Below, piece by piece: positions 1 to 8,625 of a stretch of 64,000 bases of DNA. How positions within the stretch are numbered: the stretch's first letter is position 1; every line of letters begins with the position of its first letter. A model generated the notes under the pieces. That model ran no database searches and had not been told where the DNA came from. It worked only from the letters and a program-made list of their open reading frames with translations. The stretch comes from Chryseobacterium sp. G0162 (GTDB taxonomy: Bacteria; Bacteroidota; Bacteroidia; Flavobacteriales; Weeksellaceae): assembly GCF_003815715.1 (NCBI RefSeq), contig NZ_CP033922.1, positions 1,248,501 through 1,312,500 of the forward strand, read 5' to 3'. Position numbers and translations under genes: made by a program.

Positions 1-26
1 AGCTCGCAACTCGTAACAAATACTAT

Positions 27-1010
27 ATGTCTAACTTTGTAGATTACGTAAAAATCCATTGTAAAAGCGGACACGGAGGTGCTGGTTCTGCCCACCTTCG
101 CCGTGAAAAGTATATCCCTAAAGGTGGTCCCGATGGTGGCGACGGAGGTCGTGGTGGACACGTCATTATGAGAGGAAATGCACAGGAATGGACTTTACTT
201 CCGCTTCGATACACCCGTCACATAAAAGCTGAACGTGGTGAAAACGGAGCAAAAAACCAGCTTACCGGTGCTGACGGTTCTGATATTTATATTGATGTTC
301 CTATCGGAACGATCGCTAAAAATGAAGAAGGAGAAATTATTGGCGAAATCCTTGAGGACAAACAGGAAATCATTTTGATGGAAGGAGGAAAAGGAGGAAA
401 AGGAAACGAATTCTTCAAATCTTCTACCAATCAAACTCCAAGATATGCTCAACCCGGAATGGATGGGCAGGAAGGCTATATTGTCTTCGAACTTAAAATT
501 TTGGCCGATGTAGGATTGGTTGGGTTTCCAAATGCCGGAAAATCTACACTTCTTGCTTCTGTATCTGCAGCAAAACCTAAGATTGCCAACTATGCCTTTA
601 CTACCCTGACTCCTAACCTTGGAATTGTGGATTACAGAAATTACAAATCATTTGTAATGGCTGATATCCCGGGAATCATTGAAGGGGCAGCAGAAGGAAA
701 AGGATTAGGACACAGATTCCTGAGACATATTGAAAGAAACTCTATCCTCTTGTTTTTGATTCCTGCAGATTCTGAAGATCACTTCCAGGAGTTTAAAATT
801 CTGGAAAATGAATTAAAGGAATACAATCCTGAGCTTTTAGATAAAGACTTCATTGTTTCCGTTTCAAAATCTGATCTTTTGGATAATGAACTGAAAAAAG
901 AAATTGCTGCTGAATTCCCAGAGAACAAACAGCCATTATTCTTTTCAGGAGTTACCGGAGAGGGTCTTATTGAACTGAAAGATGCCATCTGGAAACAACT
1001 GCATGGATAA
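27..1010 (+). CDS. obgE: GTPase Obg (ObgE/CgtA)
   Basis: Ribosome-associated GTPase linked to 50S assembly and stress control, acting in the cytoplasm. The glycine-rich Obg fold covers about residues 1-158. The G domain follows: G1 GFPNAGKS 166-173, switch FTT 191-193, G3 DIPG 213-216, G4 SKSD 280-283 (the N of NKxD is S) and G5 SGVTG 307-311. At 327 aa it lacks the C-terminal OCT extension, as is common in Bacteroidota. The ATG at 27 gives the standard Obg N-terminus (SNFVDYVKI). The next gene starts 8 bp before this stop codon. Family assignment is secure. Confidence 0.97.
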   Translation: MSNFVDYVKIHCKSGHGGAGSAHLRREKYIPKGGPDGGDGGRGGHVIMRGNAQEWTLLPLRYTRHIKAERGENGAKNQLTGADGSDIYIDVPIGTIAKNEEGEIIGEILEDKQEIILMEGGKGGKGNEFFKSSTNQTPRYAQPGMDGQEGYIVFELKILADVGLVGFPNAGKSTLLASVSAAKPKIANYAFTTLTPNLGIVDYRNYKSFVMADIPGIIEGAAEGKGLGHRFLRHIERNSILLFLIPADSEDHFQEFKILENELKEYNPELLDKDFIVSVSKSDLLDNELKKEIAAEFPENKQPLFFSGVTGEGLIELKDAIWKQLHG

Positions 1011-1572
1011 GAAAATAATTACAGTTTTACTTTTTGTAATTCATCAATATTACTTCTCACAAAGTAATACTTCAAAAATAGACAGCCTCGGGACGATCCC
1101 CGAGGTTGAGTCTTTTATAAGATCCTGTTCCAAAAGCAAAGATGATTTTCTTTCTAAATTTACATTGAAAACCATCAAGGATTTTGATAACACGGTCATT
1201 TCTCCAAAAATTAAGAAAAAAGCAAAAGCCTTAGGTGTTGGTAAAAGCTTTTACAAGGGAGACTTCAATCATGATGGCAGAACCGATCTCCTTTTTATAG
1301 GTGATAATAAAAGCTGTATACAAACTTCCATGGACTCAAAAAAAGAGACCTCCTGTAATACCAGTGTCAAGGTAATCTTCGACTTGGAATCGGGGTATGT
1401 ACTTAAAGATGTGATGCGACGTCATCGTGATTTTACCATTCCAAAAGTCATCAAAATTAATGGAATGGATTATATTAACATCACCTATGAAGACAACAGC
1501 ATGTTTTCTAATACACCCGAAAAAATGTTATCTAAAATTCTAACCTATAAATTTGATGATTTCATAGAATAG
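1003..1572 (+). CDS. Secreted protein of unknown function; N-terminal part of a frameshifted DUF6438-type gene
   Basis: The ATG at 1003 overlaps the obgE stop and gives a clear signal peptide ([20 protein letters not shown]); an earlier in-frame ATG at 982 lies deep inside obgE and would bury that signal. Near the middle is an FG-GAP/EF-hand-like loop (DFNHDGRTD), a pattern that often binds calcium. The frame stops at 1570-1572, immediately after ...DDFIE. The next frame resumes with a sequence that fits a continuous protein (YNSQPKK... leading into PCYGTCP). I infer that this is the 5' part of a gene broken by a 5-bp tandem duplication. The N-terminal part has no known function. Confidence 0.7.
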   Translation: MDKKIITVLLFVIHQYYFSQSNTSKIDSLGTIPEVESFIRSCSKSKDDFLSKFTLKTIKDFDNTVISPKIKKKAKALGVGKSFYKGDFNHDGRTDLLFIGDNKSCIQTSMDSKKETSCNTSVKVIFDLESGYVLKDVMRRHRDFTIPKVIKINGMDYINITYEDNSMFSNTPEKMLSKILTYKFDDFIE

Positions 1573-2048
1573 AATACAATTCCCAACCGAAAAAGCATTC
1601 TATTAAACAGATTTCTTACAAAGCAGGGCCATGCTACGGAACCTGCCCCATGTTTGAATTAGAACTCAATAAAAATAAGATTTCTACATTCACAGCATTT
1701 GCTTTTAACTTCATAGATGATAATGATCGAGCAGCAGCAGCTAATGCAATCGGAAATTTAAATAAAGGTAAAAATGAAGGGGTTTTTAAAAGTCAGATAA
1801 AGCCTTCAGACATTGCTGCTATTGAAGAGCTATTGAATTATATTGACTTTCCAAACCTCAATAACAGTTATTCAATCTCCGCAACTGATAATCCGTCCTC
1901 TACCCTTACGATTGTTTACAATACTGGAAAAATAAAAAAAATAAAGAAGATTGAAGACTACGGGTTAGTAGGAACTTATGGGCTTAAAAAACTTTATAAA
2001 ATCTTGTTCAACCTAAGATTTAATCAGGACTGGGAAAAGATGCCTTAA
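1560..2048 (+). pseudogene. C-terminal DUF6438-like fragment without its own start
   Basis: The open frame runs from 1560 to the stop at 2048. The only ATG near the front (1650) lies just after the conserved GPCYGTCP motif, so starting there would cut the domain in half. No ATG, GTG or TTG precedes it in frame. The protein aligns by eye with the next gene: PCYGTCPMF against PCFGFCPVF, a shared KIEDYG/NVEDYG step, and a shared C-terminal NQDWEKMP/NQQWTKVK. The two are tandem paralogues. The fragment most likely belongs to the preceding gene, giving a single protein of about 345 aa before the duplication. Without a start or an RBS it is probably not made as a separate protein. Confidence 0.6.
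1564..1577 (+). repeat. 5-bp tandem duplication (ATAGA x2) that breaks the reading frame
   Basis: The bases read ttc-ATAGA-ATAGA-ATAC. Removing one ATAGA restores one frame reading [12 protein letters not shown], joining the secreted N-terminal part to the DUF6438-like part. The shift makes the TAG stop at 1570-1572. A recent slippage mutation and an assembly error are both possible. Confidence 0.65.
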
Positions 2049-2095
2049 AACTCTTTGGAACAATTATTGGAAGACTGTTTATAAAATTGTCGGCT

Positions 2096-2584
2096 ATGAA
2101 ATATGTCCTAGGCCTTTGTGCTTTTATATTTATATTTTCCTGTACTTCTCAGAAAGTAAATTCTAAATATTCTAAAATAGAATATCAGGCAACTCCCTGT
2201 TTTGGATTCTGTCCTGTATTCACAATGACCATCAATCCGGATAGAACAGCCGTTTTTAAAGCAGAGCACTTTAATTTTAATGATAAGCCTTCAAAAGACG
2301 AATTTTCCAAACCTCGCGAAGGAACTTTTAAAGGAACTATTAAAGAAGAGGATTACAATAAACTCATCAGTTTACTAGATGGTTTAGAAGTAAAAAACTT
2401 GAAGGACAAATACGGAGAAAAAAACATCACGGATTTACCTACCTCTTATTTAAAAATCAAATTTGATGATGGTACTTCAAAAAATGTGGAAGATTATGGA
2501 AAACGTGGAAGTGAAAAACTCTCAGAAGTATATCATTTTTTTGAAGATCTGAGAAAGAACCAGCAATGGACTAAGGTGAAATAA
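2096..2584 (+). CDS. DUF6438 domain lipoprotein
   Basis: Intact 162-aa paralogue of the fragment just upstream. The ATG at 2096 gives a lipoprotein signal (FIFIFSC, lipid-modified Cys at about residue 16), so the protein is probably anchored in the cell envelope; a TTG at 2087 is less likely. The DUF6438 hallmark PCFGFCPVF lies at about residues 34-42, followed by a beta-rich domain of unknown function. A strong terminator follows the gene. The family is widespread in Bacteroidota, and I can assign no function. Confidence 0.85.
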   Translation: MKYVLGLCAFIFIFSCTSQKVNSKYSKIEYQATPCFGFCPVFTMTINPDRTAVFKAEHFNFNDKPSKDEFSKPREGTFKGTIKEEDYNKLISLLDGLEVKNLKDKYGEKNITDLPTSYLKIKFDDGTSKNVEDYGKRGSEKLSEVYHFFEDLRKNQQWTKVK

Positions 2585-2604
2585 AATATCTAAATTATAT
2601 TCTG

Positions 2605-2641
2605 AAAAATAATTCCTCTTTAAAGAGGAATTATTTTTTTT
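2605..2641 (+). terminator. Rho-independent terminator after the DUF6438 gene
   Basis: The arms AATAATTCCTCTTT and AAAGAGGAATTATT form a long perfect stem followed by a T-run. It closes the obgE-DUF6438 transcription unit. Confidence 0.85.
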
Positions 2642-2773
2642 AAGCCTTTCGATTTCTCTACTTTTGATATAATCCTGACAATTCCAAATTAAAAACATGT
2701 TCATCTCTCCCCTTTCTCACCTACAACGATCTACCAATCAAACAGAGGTTATTAAGTTCTTAATTTTTTAACC

Positions 2774-2781
2774 TACCTTTG
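2774..2781 (+). promoter_or_regulatory. Bacteroidota -7 promoter box for the RhlE-like helicase
   Basis: TACCTTTG matches TAnnTTTG exactly. It predicts transcription from about 2787, downstream of the in-frame TTG at 2779, which makes that TTG impossible as a start and favours the TTG at 2839. Confidence 0.6.
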
Positions 2782-2838
2782 CAGAATGTAATTCTTTCAG
2801 ACAGAGGGAATTTTTATTTAAATTTTAAAATAATTCAT

Positions 2839-4149
2839 TTGAATTTTACAGACTTAAACTTAATAGAACCTATTGCTAAAGCAATCCAGGAACAGGGATA
2901 TACAACTCCAACGCCCATTCAGGAAAGATCTATTCCTGAAATTTTACAAGGCAAAGACTTTTTAGGCTGTGCACAAACCGGAACAGGGAAAACAGCAGCA
3001 TTTGCCATTCCTATTTTACAGAATCTATCTAAAAATAAAATACCGAACAAAAATATTAAAGCCTTAATCCTAACGCCTACCAGAGAATTGGCGATTCAGA
3101 TTGAGGAAAACATTCATGCTTACGGTAAATATCTTCCTTTAAAAGAACTTGTTATTTTCGGCGGGGTGAAACAGGGGAACCAGGAAGCTGCACTCAAAAG
3201 AGGTGTTGATATTTTGGTAGCTACACCGGGAAGACTTCTTGACTTCATTGCCCAGGGTATTATTAGCTTAAAAAATCTTGAAATATTTGTTCTTGATGAA
3301 GCAGACAGAATGCTTGACATGGGATTTGTACATGATGTGAAAAGAATCATCAAACTTTTACCACAGAAAAGACAGACTTTGTTTTTCTCTGCAACGATGC
3401 CGGGAGAAATTCAGAAACTGGCTAATTCTATCCTGAACAATCCTGTAAAAGTAGAAGTTACTCCGGTTTCCTCTACTGCAGATACCATTAAACAATCCGT
3501 TTATTTTGTAGAAAAAGAAAACAAGCTAAATTTATTATCTCATATTCTCCAAAATGATATTGCGGATTCCGTATTGGTATTTTCCAGAACAAAGCATGGT
3601 GCTGATAAAATCGCCAGAAAGCTTCAAAAAGACAATATCTCTGCAGAGGCTATTCATGGGAACAAATCTCAAAATGCAAGACAGAACGCCCTTAATAACT
3701 TCAAATCAGGGAAAACAAGAGTTCTGGTAGCTACTGATATTGCAGCAAGAGGAATTGATATTGATGAATTAAAATTCGTTATCAACTTTGAACTTTCCGA
3801 TGTTTCTGAAACCTATGTACACAGAATCGGAAGAACAGGTAGAGCCGGAGCAGAAGGAACTTCTATTTCTTTTGTAGATGGATTAGACCTTCTTAATCTG
3901 AAAAATACAGAAAAACTAATTGGGAAGAAAATTCCTATTATTAAAGACCATCCGTTCCATACAGATGATCTTGTAGCACAGAAAAGAGATTCCAATAATA
4001 AGCCTGTTCAGCCAGGTGGGGAGAAACCAAAGAGGCCTAACAATAATTCCAGACCCAATAATAGAAATAAAAAGAAGCCTAACCCTTCAGAAACTCCTTC
4101 TACTGGATTTAAAAAGCCTAAGAATAAGAATTTTACAAGAAAGAAATAA
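2839..4149 (+). CDS. DEAD-box RNA helicase, RhlE-like
   Basis: ATP-dependent RNA helicase of the RhlE group, 436 aa from this start. The Q motif TPTPIQERS, motif I AQTGTGKT, Ia PTRELA, II DEAD ([12 protein letters not shown]), III SAT, the helicase-[13 protein letters not shown] and [12 protein letters not shown] are all present. A basic Asn/Pro/Lys-rich tail of about 60 residues probably binds RNA. I chose the TTG at 2839 because it gives [12 protein letters not shown], the usual N-terminus of flavobacterial RhlE proteins, and because the promoter box at 2774 rules out the earlier in-frame TTG. No ATG lies in a suitable place. The target RNA is unknown. Confidence 0.9.
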   Translation: MNFTDLNLIEPIAKAIQEQGYTTPTPIQERSIPEILQGKDFLGCAQTGTGKTAAFAIPILQNLSKNKIPNKNIKALILTPTRELAIQIEENIHAYGKYLPLKELVIFGGVKQGNQEAALKRGVDILVATPGRLLDFIAQGIISLKNLEIFVLDEADRMLDMGFVHDVKRIIKLLPQKRQTLFFSATMPGEIQKLANSILNNPVKVEVTPVSSTADTIKQSVYFVEKENKLNLLSHILQNDIADSVLVFSRTKHGADKIARKLQKDNISAEAIHGNKSQNARQNALNNFKSGKTRVLVATDIAARGIDIDELKFVINFELSDVSETYVHRIGRTGRAGAEGTSISFVDGLDLLNLKNTEKLIGKKIPIIKDHPFHTDDLVAQKRDSNNKPVQPGGEKPKRPNNNSRPNNRNKKKPNPSETPSTGFKKPKNKNFTRKK

Positions 4150-4152
4150 AGA

Positions 4153-5220
4153 TTACTGAGAGATGTTTCTGTAACTACTTTTCAGAGCAAGAAATCTTTT
4201 TTCATAATGCTGATATGAAAAGTGCGCGATCCATACTGTTATCAATGGGATCATCAGATAACTTGAAACAATGACGGCATAATCACTTATATTGTATTTT
4301 GAAACCAATTGAAGTAAAATAAACCCTATGGATTGCATTACAATGGTGTGATACATATAGATTCCATAAGAAATTTTTCCAAGATAAATCAGTTTTTTAT
4401 TTTCAAAAAAACTGATTTTTTTTTGGGTAAAGAAAATAAGGAAAAAACCAAACAGAACCATACTGAAAACTCTGTACTGAAATTCAGACATACTATTAAT
4501 AAATAGGTCTGTCGTAAAATAAATCAGGAGGAGTACACCGCTTATGATCTGAAGAATATTGCAATATTTATTAGTTTTAAACTTTAGCAAAGAGCACCAT
4601 CCCGCAAAAGAGAAATAGAAAAACATCATTCTATATTCATCTAAGAATTCAAGACCGGGCATATGATATAACCCTATGAATAGAACGGTGAAGATCAGTA
4701 AGAATGCTTTGATATTCTTTAAAGAAATCAACAAAATAAGAGGAGCAATCAGCAGGTAAAATTGCTCTTCTATTCCTATAGACCAGAGTATTTCAAGAAT
4801 CCCTCCTGGTTCGAAAGTTGCAAATATGTTAGGAAAGAATGTAAAAAGGAGAATTATTCCTTCCCATAGATTGTATTCACTTTTAAATTCAAAACCTAGT
4901 TGTGGAAGAATAATATTGTAGTATAGTAATCCTATAATGGCCACGAGATAATACAGGGGAAAAATCCTGATTATCCTTCTGATATAGAAGTTCTTCAGAT
5001 TTATTTTACCGGTAATTCTTTTTTCATCAAACAGCTGTCTGATAATAAGAAAACCGCTTAAAGAGAAAAACATATATACAGCTTCACGTCCTTTATCAAA
5101 CAGAGGTAAACCATAAAAAGTAGGCAATCCTCTGTTATCAAAAAACTGGGGAATATGAAAAATCACAACCAATAAAGCCAGGAAAAATCTCAAGGAAGTA
5201 ATATTAGGAAGTCTTTTCAT
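4153..5220 (-). CDS. Acyltransferase 3 family membrane protein
   Basis: Integral membrane O-acyltransferase of the AT3/OafA type, 355 aa, with about ten predicted membrane segments. The N-terminus has the family pattern SLRFFLALLVVIFH, with the conserved His at about residue 22. IRRIIRIFPLYYLV matches the conserved R-x-x-R-I-x-P-x-Y-Y block. Such enzymes O-acetylate surface polysaccharide or other envelope molecules; the substrate is not evident here. It is the last gene of a minus-strand operon (GSCFA, DUF4269, tatD, this gene), only 14 bp after tatD. It converges on the helicase with almost no spacer and no clear terminator. Confidence 0.88.
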   Translation of the reverse strand: MKRLPNITSLRFFLALLVVIFHIPQFFDNRGLPTFYGLPLFDKGREAVYMFFSLSGFLIIRQLFDEKRITGKINLKNFYIRRIIRIFPLYYLVAIIGLLYYNIILPQLGFEFKSEYNLWEGIILLFTFFPNIFATFEPGGILEILWSIGIEEQFYLLIAPLILLISLKNIKAFLLIFTVLFIGLYHMPGLEFLDEYRMMFFYFSFAGWCSLLKFKTNKYCNILQIISGVLLLIYFTTDLFINSMSEFQYRVFSMVLFGFFLIFFTQKKISFFENKKLIYLGKISYGIYMYHTIVMQSIGFILLQLVSKYNISDYAVIVSSYLMIPLITVWIAHFSYQHYEKRFLALKSSYRNISQ

Positions 5221-5234
5221 ATTTAATTTATCTC

Positions 5235-5999
5235 TTAGATAGCAAAAATCTTCTTTGCATTTTCCGTAGTAATCCTGTCTATCTCAGTAAAATCTTTACC
5301 ATAAATATTCACCAACTTCCCGGCTACAAGATCAAGATACGAGCTCTCATTTCTTTTTCCTCTGTGTGGAACCGGAGCTAAATAAGGAGAATCTGTTTCC
5401 AAAACAATTTTATCTAAAGGAACTTCATTCAAAAACTGATCAATTTTCCCATTTTTAAAAGTCACTACTCCACCAATACCTAAAATGAAGTTCAGGTCAA
5501 TTGCAAGCTGTGCCTGCTCCAGATTTCCTGAAAAACAATGAAATATTCCTCTTAATTGGGGATGTTTCTTTCTTTCCAGCACTTCGAAGGTTTCATCAAA
5601 GCTTTCTCTGGTATGGATTACAATCGGAAGGTCTTTTTCTATCGCCCAATCAATCTGCTGTTCGAAAGCCTGTACCTGAATATCCAAAGTTGTTTTATCC
5701 CAATACAGGTCAATTCCGATCTCCCCTATTGCAGGAAAATGTCTTTGGTCAAGATAATTCTTAACGATTTCCAGCTCTTTTTCCCAGGATTCAGGTTTTA
5801 CATAGCACGGATGAAGCCCCATCATTGAAAAAATCTGTCCGGGATATTCAGCTTCCAGCTGCAACATTTTCCCGTGGGATTCGGAATCAATAGCAGGAAG
5901 ATAAAACTCTGTAATTCCTTTATCCAAAGCTCTTTGAATGGCTTCTTTTCTATCTGCATCAAATTCTTCTGCATATAAATGGGTATGTGTATCAATCAT
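5235..5999 (-). CDS. tatD: TatD family metal-dependent hydrolase/DNase
   Basis: 254-aa TIM-barrel metallohydrolase of the TatD family, associated with 3'-5' exonuclease activity and DNA repair or turnover. The metal-binding blocks are visible in order: DTHTHL at residues 3-8, the GEIGIDLYWD glutamate, VIHTRES, IFHCFSG and ETDSPYLAP. Length and motif order are normal. It lies 5 bp after the DUF4269 gene and 14 bp before the acyltransferase, so it is co-transcribed with genes of unrelated function. Confidence 0.95.
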   Translation of the reverse strand: MIDTHTHLYAEEFDADRKEAIQRALDKGITEFYLPAIDSESHGKMLQLEAEYPGQIFSMMGLHPCYVKPESWEKELEIVKNYLDQRHFPAIGEIGIDLYWDKTTLDIQVQAFEQQIDWAIEKDLPIVIHTRESFDETFEVLERKKHPQLRGIFHCFSGNLEQAQLAIDLNFILGIGGVVTFKNGKIDQFLNEVPLDKIVLETDSPYLAPVPHRGKRNESSYLDLVAGKLVNIYGKDFTEIDRITTENAKKIFAI

Positions 6000-6004
6000 T
6001 TTAT

Positions 6005-6526
6005 TTAAAATTTCAACAGATCTTTATAAGGATTTTCAAGGCCCAGCAACATTCCGAAGGCCGGCTCTGTTTTGATTCCCTTTTTTTTAAGTTCTATTAT
6101 TTTTTGTTTAAATTCTTCTCCTTTTTCCTGTAATATTTTGTGTTCAGCAATCATATGAAGGTAAGCATTTTGCTGAGTCGTAGGTTTATTTTGTCCAAAA
6201 ATTTCAATAGGAAGCCCTTCTAACATAAAATTTAATGTAATGCATTTTTCGCCGTTTACAATGGGATATTCCACTCCTACATCATGAGGAATAAAGCGAC
6301 TCAACATTAAATCATCTAGAAAGTCTTCTTCAAATTTTAAATCCACCTCAAAAATAAGATCGAGATCACTTCCTTCTATGTCAATTTCAATAGGAATGGT
6401 TCCTGCTAAAATTGGTGAATACTCTTTTAGCTTTTCAAAAATGCGATGCTTTGTGAGAATTTCATAAGCTCTTCTTTGCCTTTCATTTCCTGTTTTCAGA
6501 TAGTCGATCTTTGTAAAATCAATCAT
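6005..6526 (-). CDS. DUF4269 domain protein (nucleotidyltransferase-like)
   Basis: 173-aa cytoplasmic protein of the DUF4269 family. The block AGTIPIEIDIEGSDLDLI resembles the G-S-x-x-D-x-D metal-binding turn of minimal nucleotidyltransferases, but that reading is inferred from the motif only. No signal peptide or membrane segment is seen. Its ATG overlaps the stop of the GSCFA gene by 4 bp (ATGA), so the two are translationally coupled. A role in modifying or sensing a small ligand is possible but unproven. Confidence 0.85.
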   Translation of the reverse strand: MIDFTKIDYLKTGNERQRRAYEILTKHRIFEKLKEYSPILAGTIPIEIDIEGSDLDLIFEVDLKFEEDFLDDLMLSRFIPHDVGVEYPIVNGEKCITLNFMLEGLPIEIFGQNKPTTQQNAYLHMIAEHKILQEKGEEFKQKIIELKKKGIKTEPAFGMLLGLENPYKDLLKF

Positions 6527-7476
6527 TTGAATATGGTATGTTTTACTTTTTTTCTTTGATTTTCGATTCTCTGATCCAATTTTCCCCTGAATTCTATAAA
6601 TTTAGGATCTTTTACATCATTGGTTCTATGCTCCAGTGCCCGCATGATCTTAAAATTTTCTTTAATAAATTCTTTAGTCTCTTCTGAAAAATAAGAGTCT
6701 CCAAACTTATCAAAAATATAATTAACGGCCTGAGTACTTGGATGAATCATATCTTCTTTATAGAAACGATAATCCCGCAAATCATCCATCAAAATCTCAT
6801 AAACAGGGAGATAATGACAGTCTTCAAACAGGGAAATAGATTCATGAATGGCGGTAATTAACTTGGACTTGCTTAACTGATTCTCCACCATTCCATCTTT
6901 GGTATGCCTTACCGGAGAAACAGAAAACAAAATCTGAACTCCTTCTTTACAGATATCCTTAAGTTCCAGAATGGTATTGTAAATGGACCCTGTAAGCTCC
7001 TGATGGGTAAGCAGCCTCTTCTCAAAGAATTTCTGAGGAATCTTATGACAGTTGGCTACCAGTTTTTGCTTTGGAAGAAACTCATAAATGAAAGAAGATC
7101 CATAAGTAATAATAATCCAGTCAGCTTCCTGAAGGAATGCATTTCCTGTTTCAATGGCTCCATTAATCTTGTCTAAAGTCTGATGAATATACCTGGTATC
7201 AAAACTCGTATGATGATCTAAAGAAATATATTCTTCATTATAAACAATCAACTCATCTTCTATATAAAACTCCGAATCATGAAGCCTTTTTACTGCATTA
7301 TTGATGGAAAAGGGATTAAAAATTGTCCCAAAAGGATTATTTAGCGTCTGAAGCTGGCCATCTTTCAGTAATTCAGTCATTTCAGAGGCAAAGCAGGAAC
7401 CAATTGAGAATATCCTATCTTCAATCTCTATCTTCTTCTCTGATTTCGGAATATCAACTTCTGTTCTGAATTTCAT
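6523..7476 (-). CDS. GSCFA domain protein
   Basis: 317-aa protein with the eponymous SIGSCFASE block near residue 24, where the Ser of GS probably acts as in SGNH-type hydrolases. Further conserved blocks are WIIITYGSSFIY, SVSPVRH and DMIHPSTQAV; the last, with its Asp and His, resembles SGNH block V. I infer an esterase or lipase-like activity; the substrate is unknown. The ATG at 7476 begins MKFRTEVDIP, the normal family start; a longer frame back to 7515 only adds residues that read through the intergenic spacer. It is the first gene of the operon with DUF4269, tatD and the acyltransferase. Confidence 0.88.
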   Translation of the reverse strand: MKFRTEVDIPKSEKKIEIEDRIFSIGSCFASEMTELLKDGQLQTLNNPFGTIFNPFSINNAVKRLHDSEFYIEDELIVYNEEYISLDHHTSFDTRYIHQTLDKINGAIETGNAFLQEADWIIITYGSSFIYEFLPKQKLVANCHKIPQKFFEKRLLTHQELTGSIYNTILELKDICKEGVQILFSVSPVRHTKDGMVENQLSKSKLITAIHESISLFEDCHYLPVYEILMDDLRDYRFYKEDMIHPSTQAVNYIFDKFGDSYFSEETKEFIKENFKIMRALEHRTNDVKDPKFIEFRGKLDQRIENQRKKVKHTIFK

Positions 7477-7550
7477 TGTATAGATTTTAGGTGGGAGGCA
7501 ATAGGTAGCAGGCAATTCTGCGACCTACTCCCTATCATCTGCAACCTTAT

Positions 7551-8522
7551 TTAGCTTTCTCTTCTTAATAAATAGTTGGCCAGTTCAATGAACGGCTTTT
7601 TCTTTTCTTCAGGAATATCAATTTTCTGCAGATAGCTTTGTCCGATTTCATTGTGTTTTTCGATCAGACGAAGGGCTTTTTCATCTACTTTTGTTCTTCT
7701 GAATATCTTTTCAACACCGTAGATTTTATCGATGTTATCAGTCTTTTTAGAATACCAGTAATCCAGTTCTTTTCTTTCTTCTTCTGTCGCATGTTCTCTT
7801 GCTAACAGATAAAGAACTGTTTTCTTGTTCTCATAAATATCTCCGGCATGTTTTTTACCAAACTGTGCCTGATCTCCGAATACATCAAGATAATCATCCA
7901 TAATCTGGAATGCGATTCCGATGTGTTTTCCAAAGTTGAAAATCGCTTTAGCATCTTTAAAATCAGCCTTTGCAATTAAAGCTCCGATCTCAAAAGAAGA
8001 AGCACTCAATACTCCTGTTTTATAGGTAATCATTCTGATATAATCATCAAAAGTTACATTCTCCTGAGTTTCGAAATTAATATCATACTGCTGTCCCTCA
8101 CATAAAAGAAGACCAGTATGGGTAAAGATTCGGATACAGGCTTTAAAGATTTCAGGTTCAAGATCTTCAAAGAATTTATATGCTTTAAGCATCAATCCGT
8201 CTCCAGAAAGAATCCCCACATTAATTCCATGTAAGGTATGGATTGTAGGCTTATTTCTTCTTAAAGGAGCCTCATCCATAATATCATCATGAATCAGGGT
8301 GAAATTATGGAAAAACTCGATAGCCAAAGCCGGTTTTATAGCCTGCTTCAGATCTCCACCGAACAGATCACAAGCCATCAGCACCATAATGGGACGAAGA
8401 CGTTTTCCACCATGGGAAATAATATAATTCATCGGCTCATATAACTGCGTAGGCTTATCTTTAAAAGTATACTTATTGATGGCGTCCCCAACAAGCTGCT
8501 GGTATCTGTCTAAAAATTCCAT
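7551..8522 (-). CDS. Polyprenyl (farnesyl/geranylgeranyl-type) diphosphate synthase
   Basis: Trans-prenyltransferase that joins isopentenyl diphosphate to allylic primers for quinone, undecaprenyl or carotenoid synthesis, in the cytoplasm. The first aspartate-rich motif is DDIMD at 79-83 and the second is DDYLD at 209-213. The GGKRLRP block is at 38-44. The 323 aa length is normal. Chain length is not certain; the bulky Phe-His pair before the first motif could restrict it, but I would not assign a product. It has its own promoter (-7 box at 8541-8548) and sits 74 bp upstream of the GSCFA operon. Confidence 0.92.
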   Translation of the reverse strand: MEFLDRYQQLVGDAINKYTFKDKPTQLYEPMNYIISHGGKRLRPIMVLMACDLFGGDLKQAIKPALAIEFFHNFTLIHDDIMDEAPLRRNKPTIHTLHGINVGILSGDGLMLKAYKFFEDLEPEIFKACIRIFTHTGLLLCEGQQYDINFETQENVTFDDYIRMITYKTGVLSASSFEIGALIAKADFKDAKAIFNFGKHIGIAFQIMDDYLDVFGDQAQFGKKHAGDIYENKKTVLYLLAREHATEEERKELDYWYSKKTDNIDKIYGVEKIFRRTKVDEKALRLIEKHNEIGQSYLQKIDIPEEKKKPFIELANYLLRRES

Positions 8523-8540
8523 AAAATCTTATAATTTGAA

Positions 8541-8548
8541 CAAAAATA
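8541..8548 (-). promoter_or_regulatory. -7 box of the polyprenyl synthase gene
   Basis: TATTTTTG on the minus strand fits TAnnTTTG and lies about 20 bp before the ATG. Confidence 0.5.
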
Positions 8549-8574
8549 CGATTTTTCAAGGCTTTATAAAACAA

Positions 8575-8602
8575 AAAACTTTGCCCAAATGGACAAAGTT
8601 TA
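8575..8602 (-). terminator. Terminator after the PiT transporter gene
   Basis: On the minus strand AACTTTG-tCCatttGGg-CAAAGTT forms a stem followed by TTTT, just past the phosphate transporter stop. Confidence 0.75.
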
Positions 8603-8625
8603 TATGATAATTGTGATTTTTTATC

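Noticed and set aside
982..1002. Upstream ATG for the secreted protein after obgE
   Set aside because: It lies deep inside obgE and would place seven residues ahead of a clean signal peptide; the ATG at 1003 is better.
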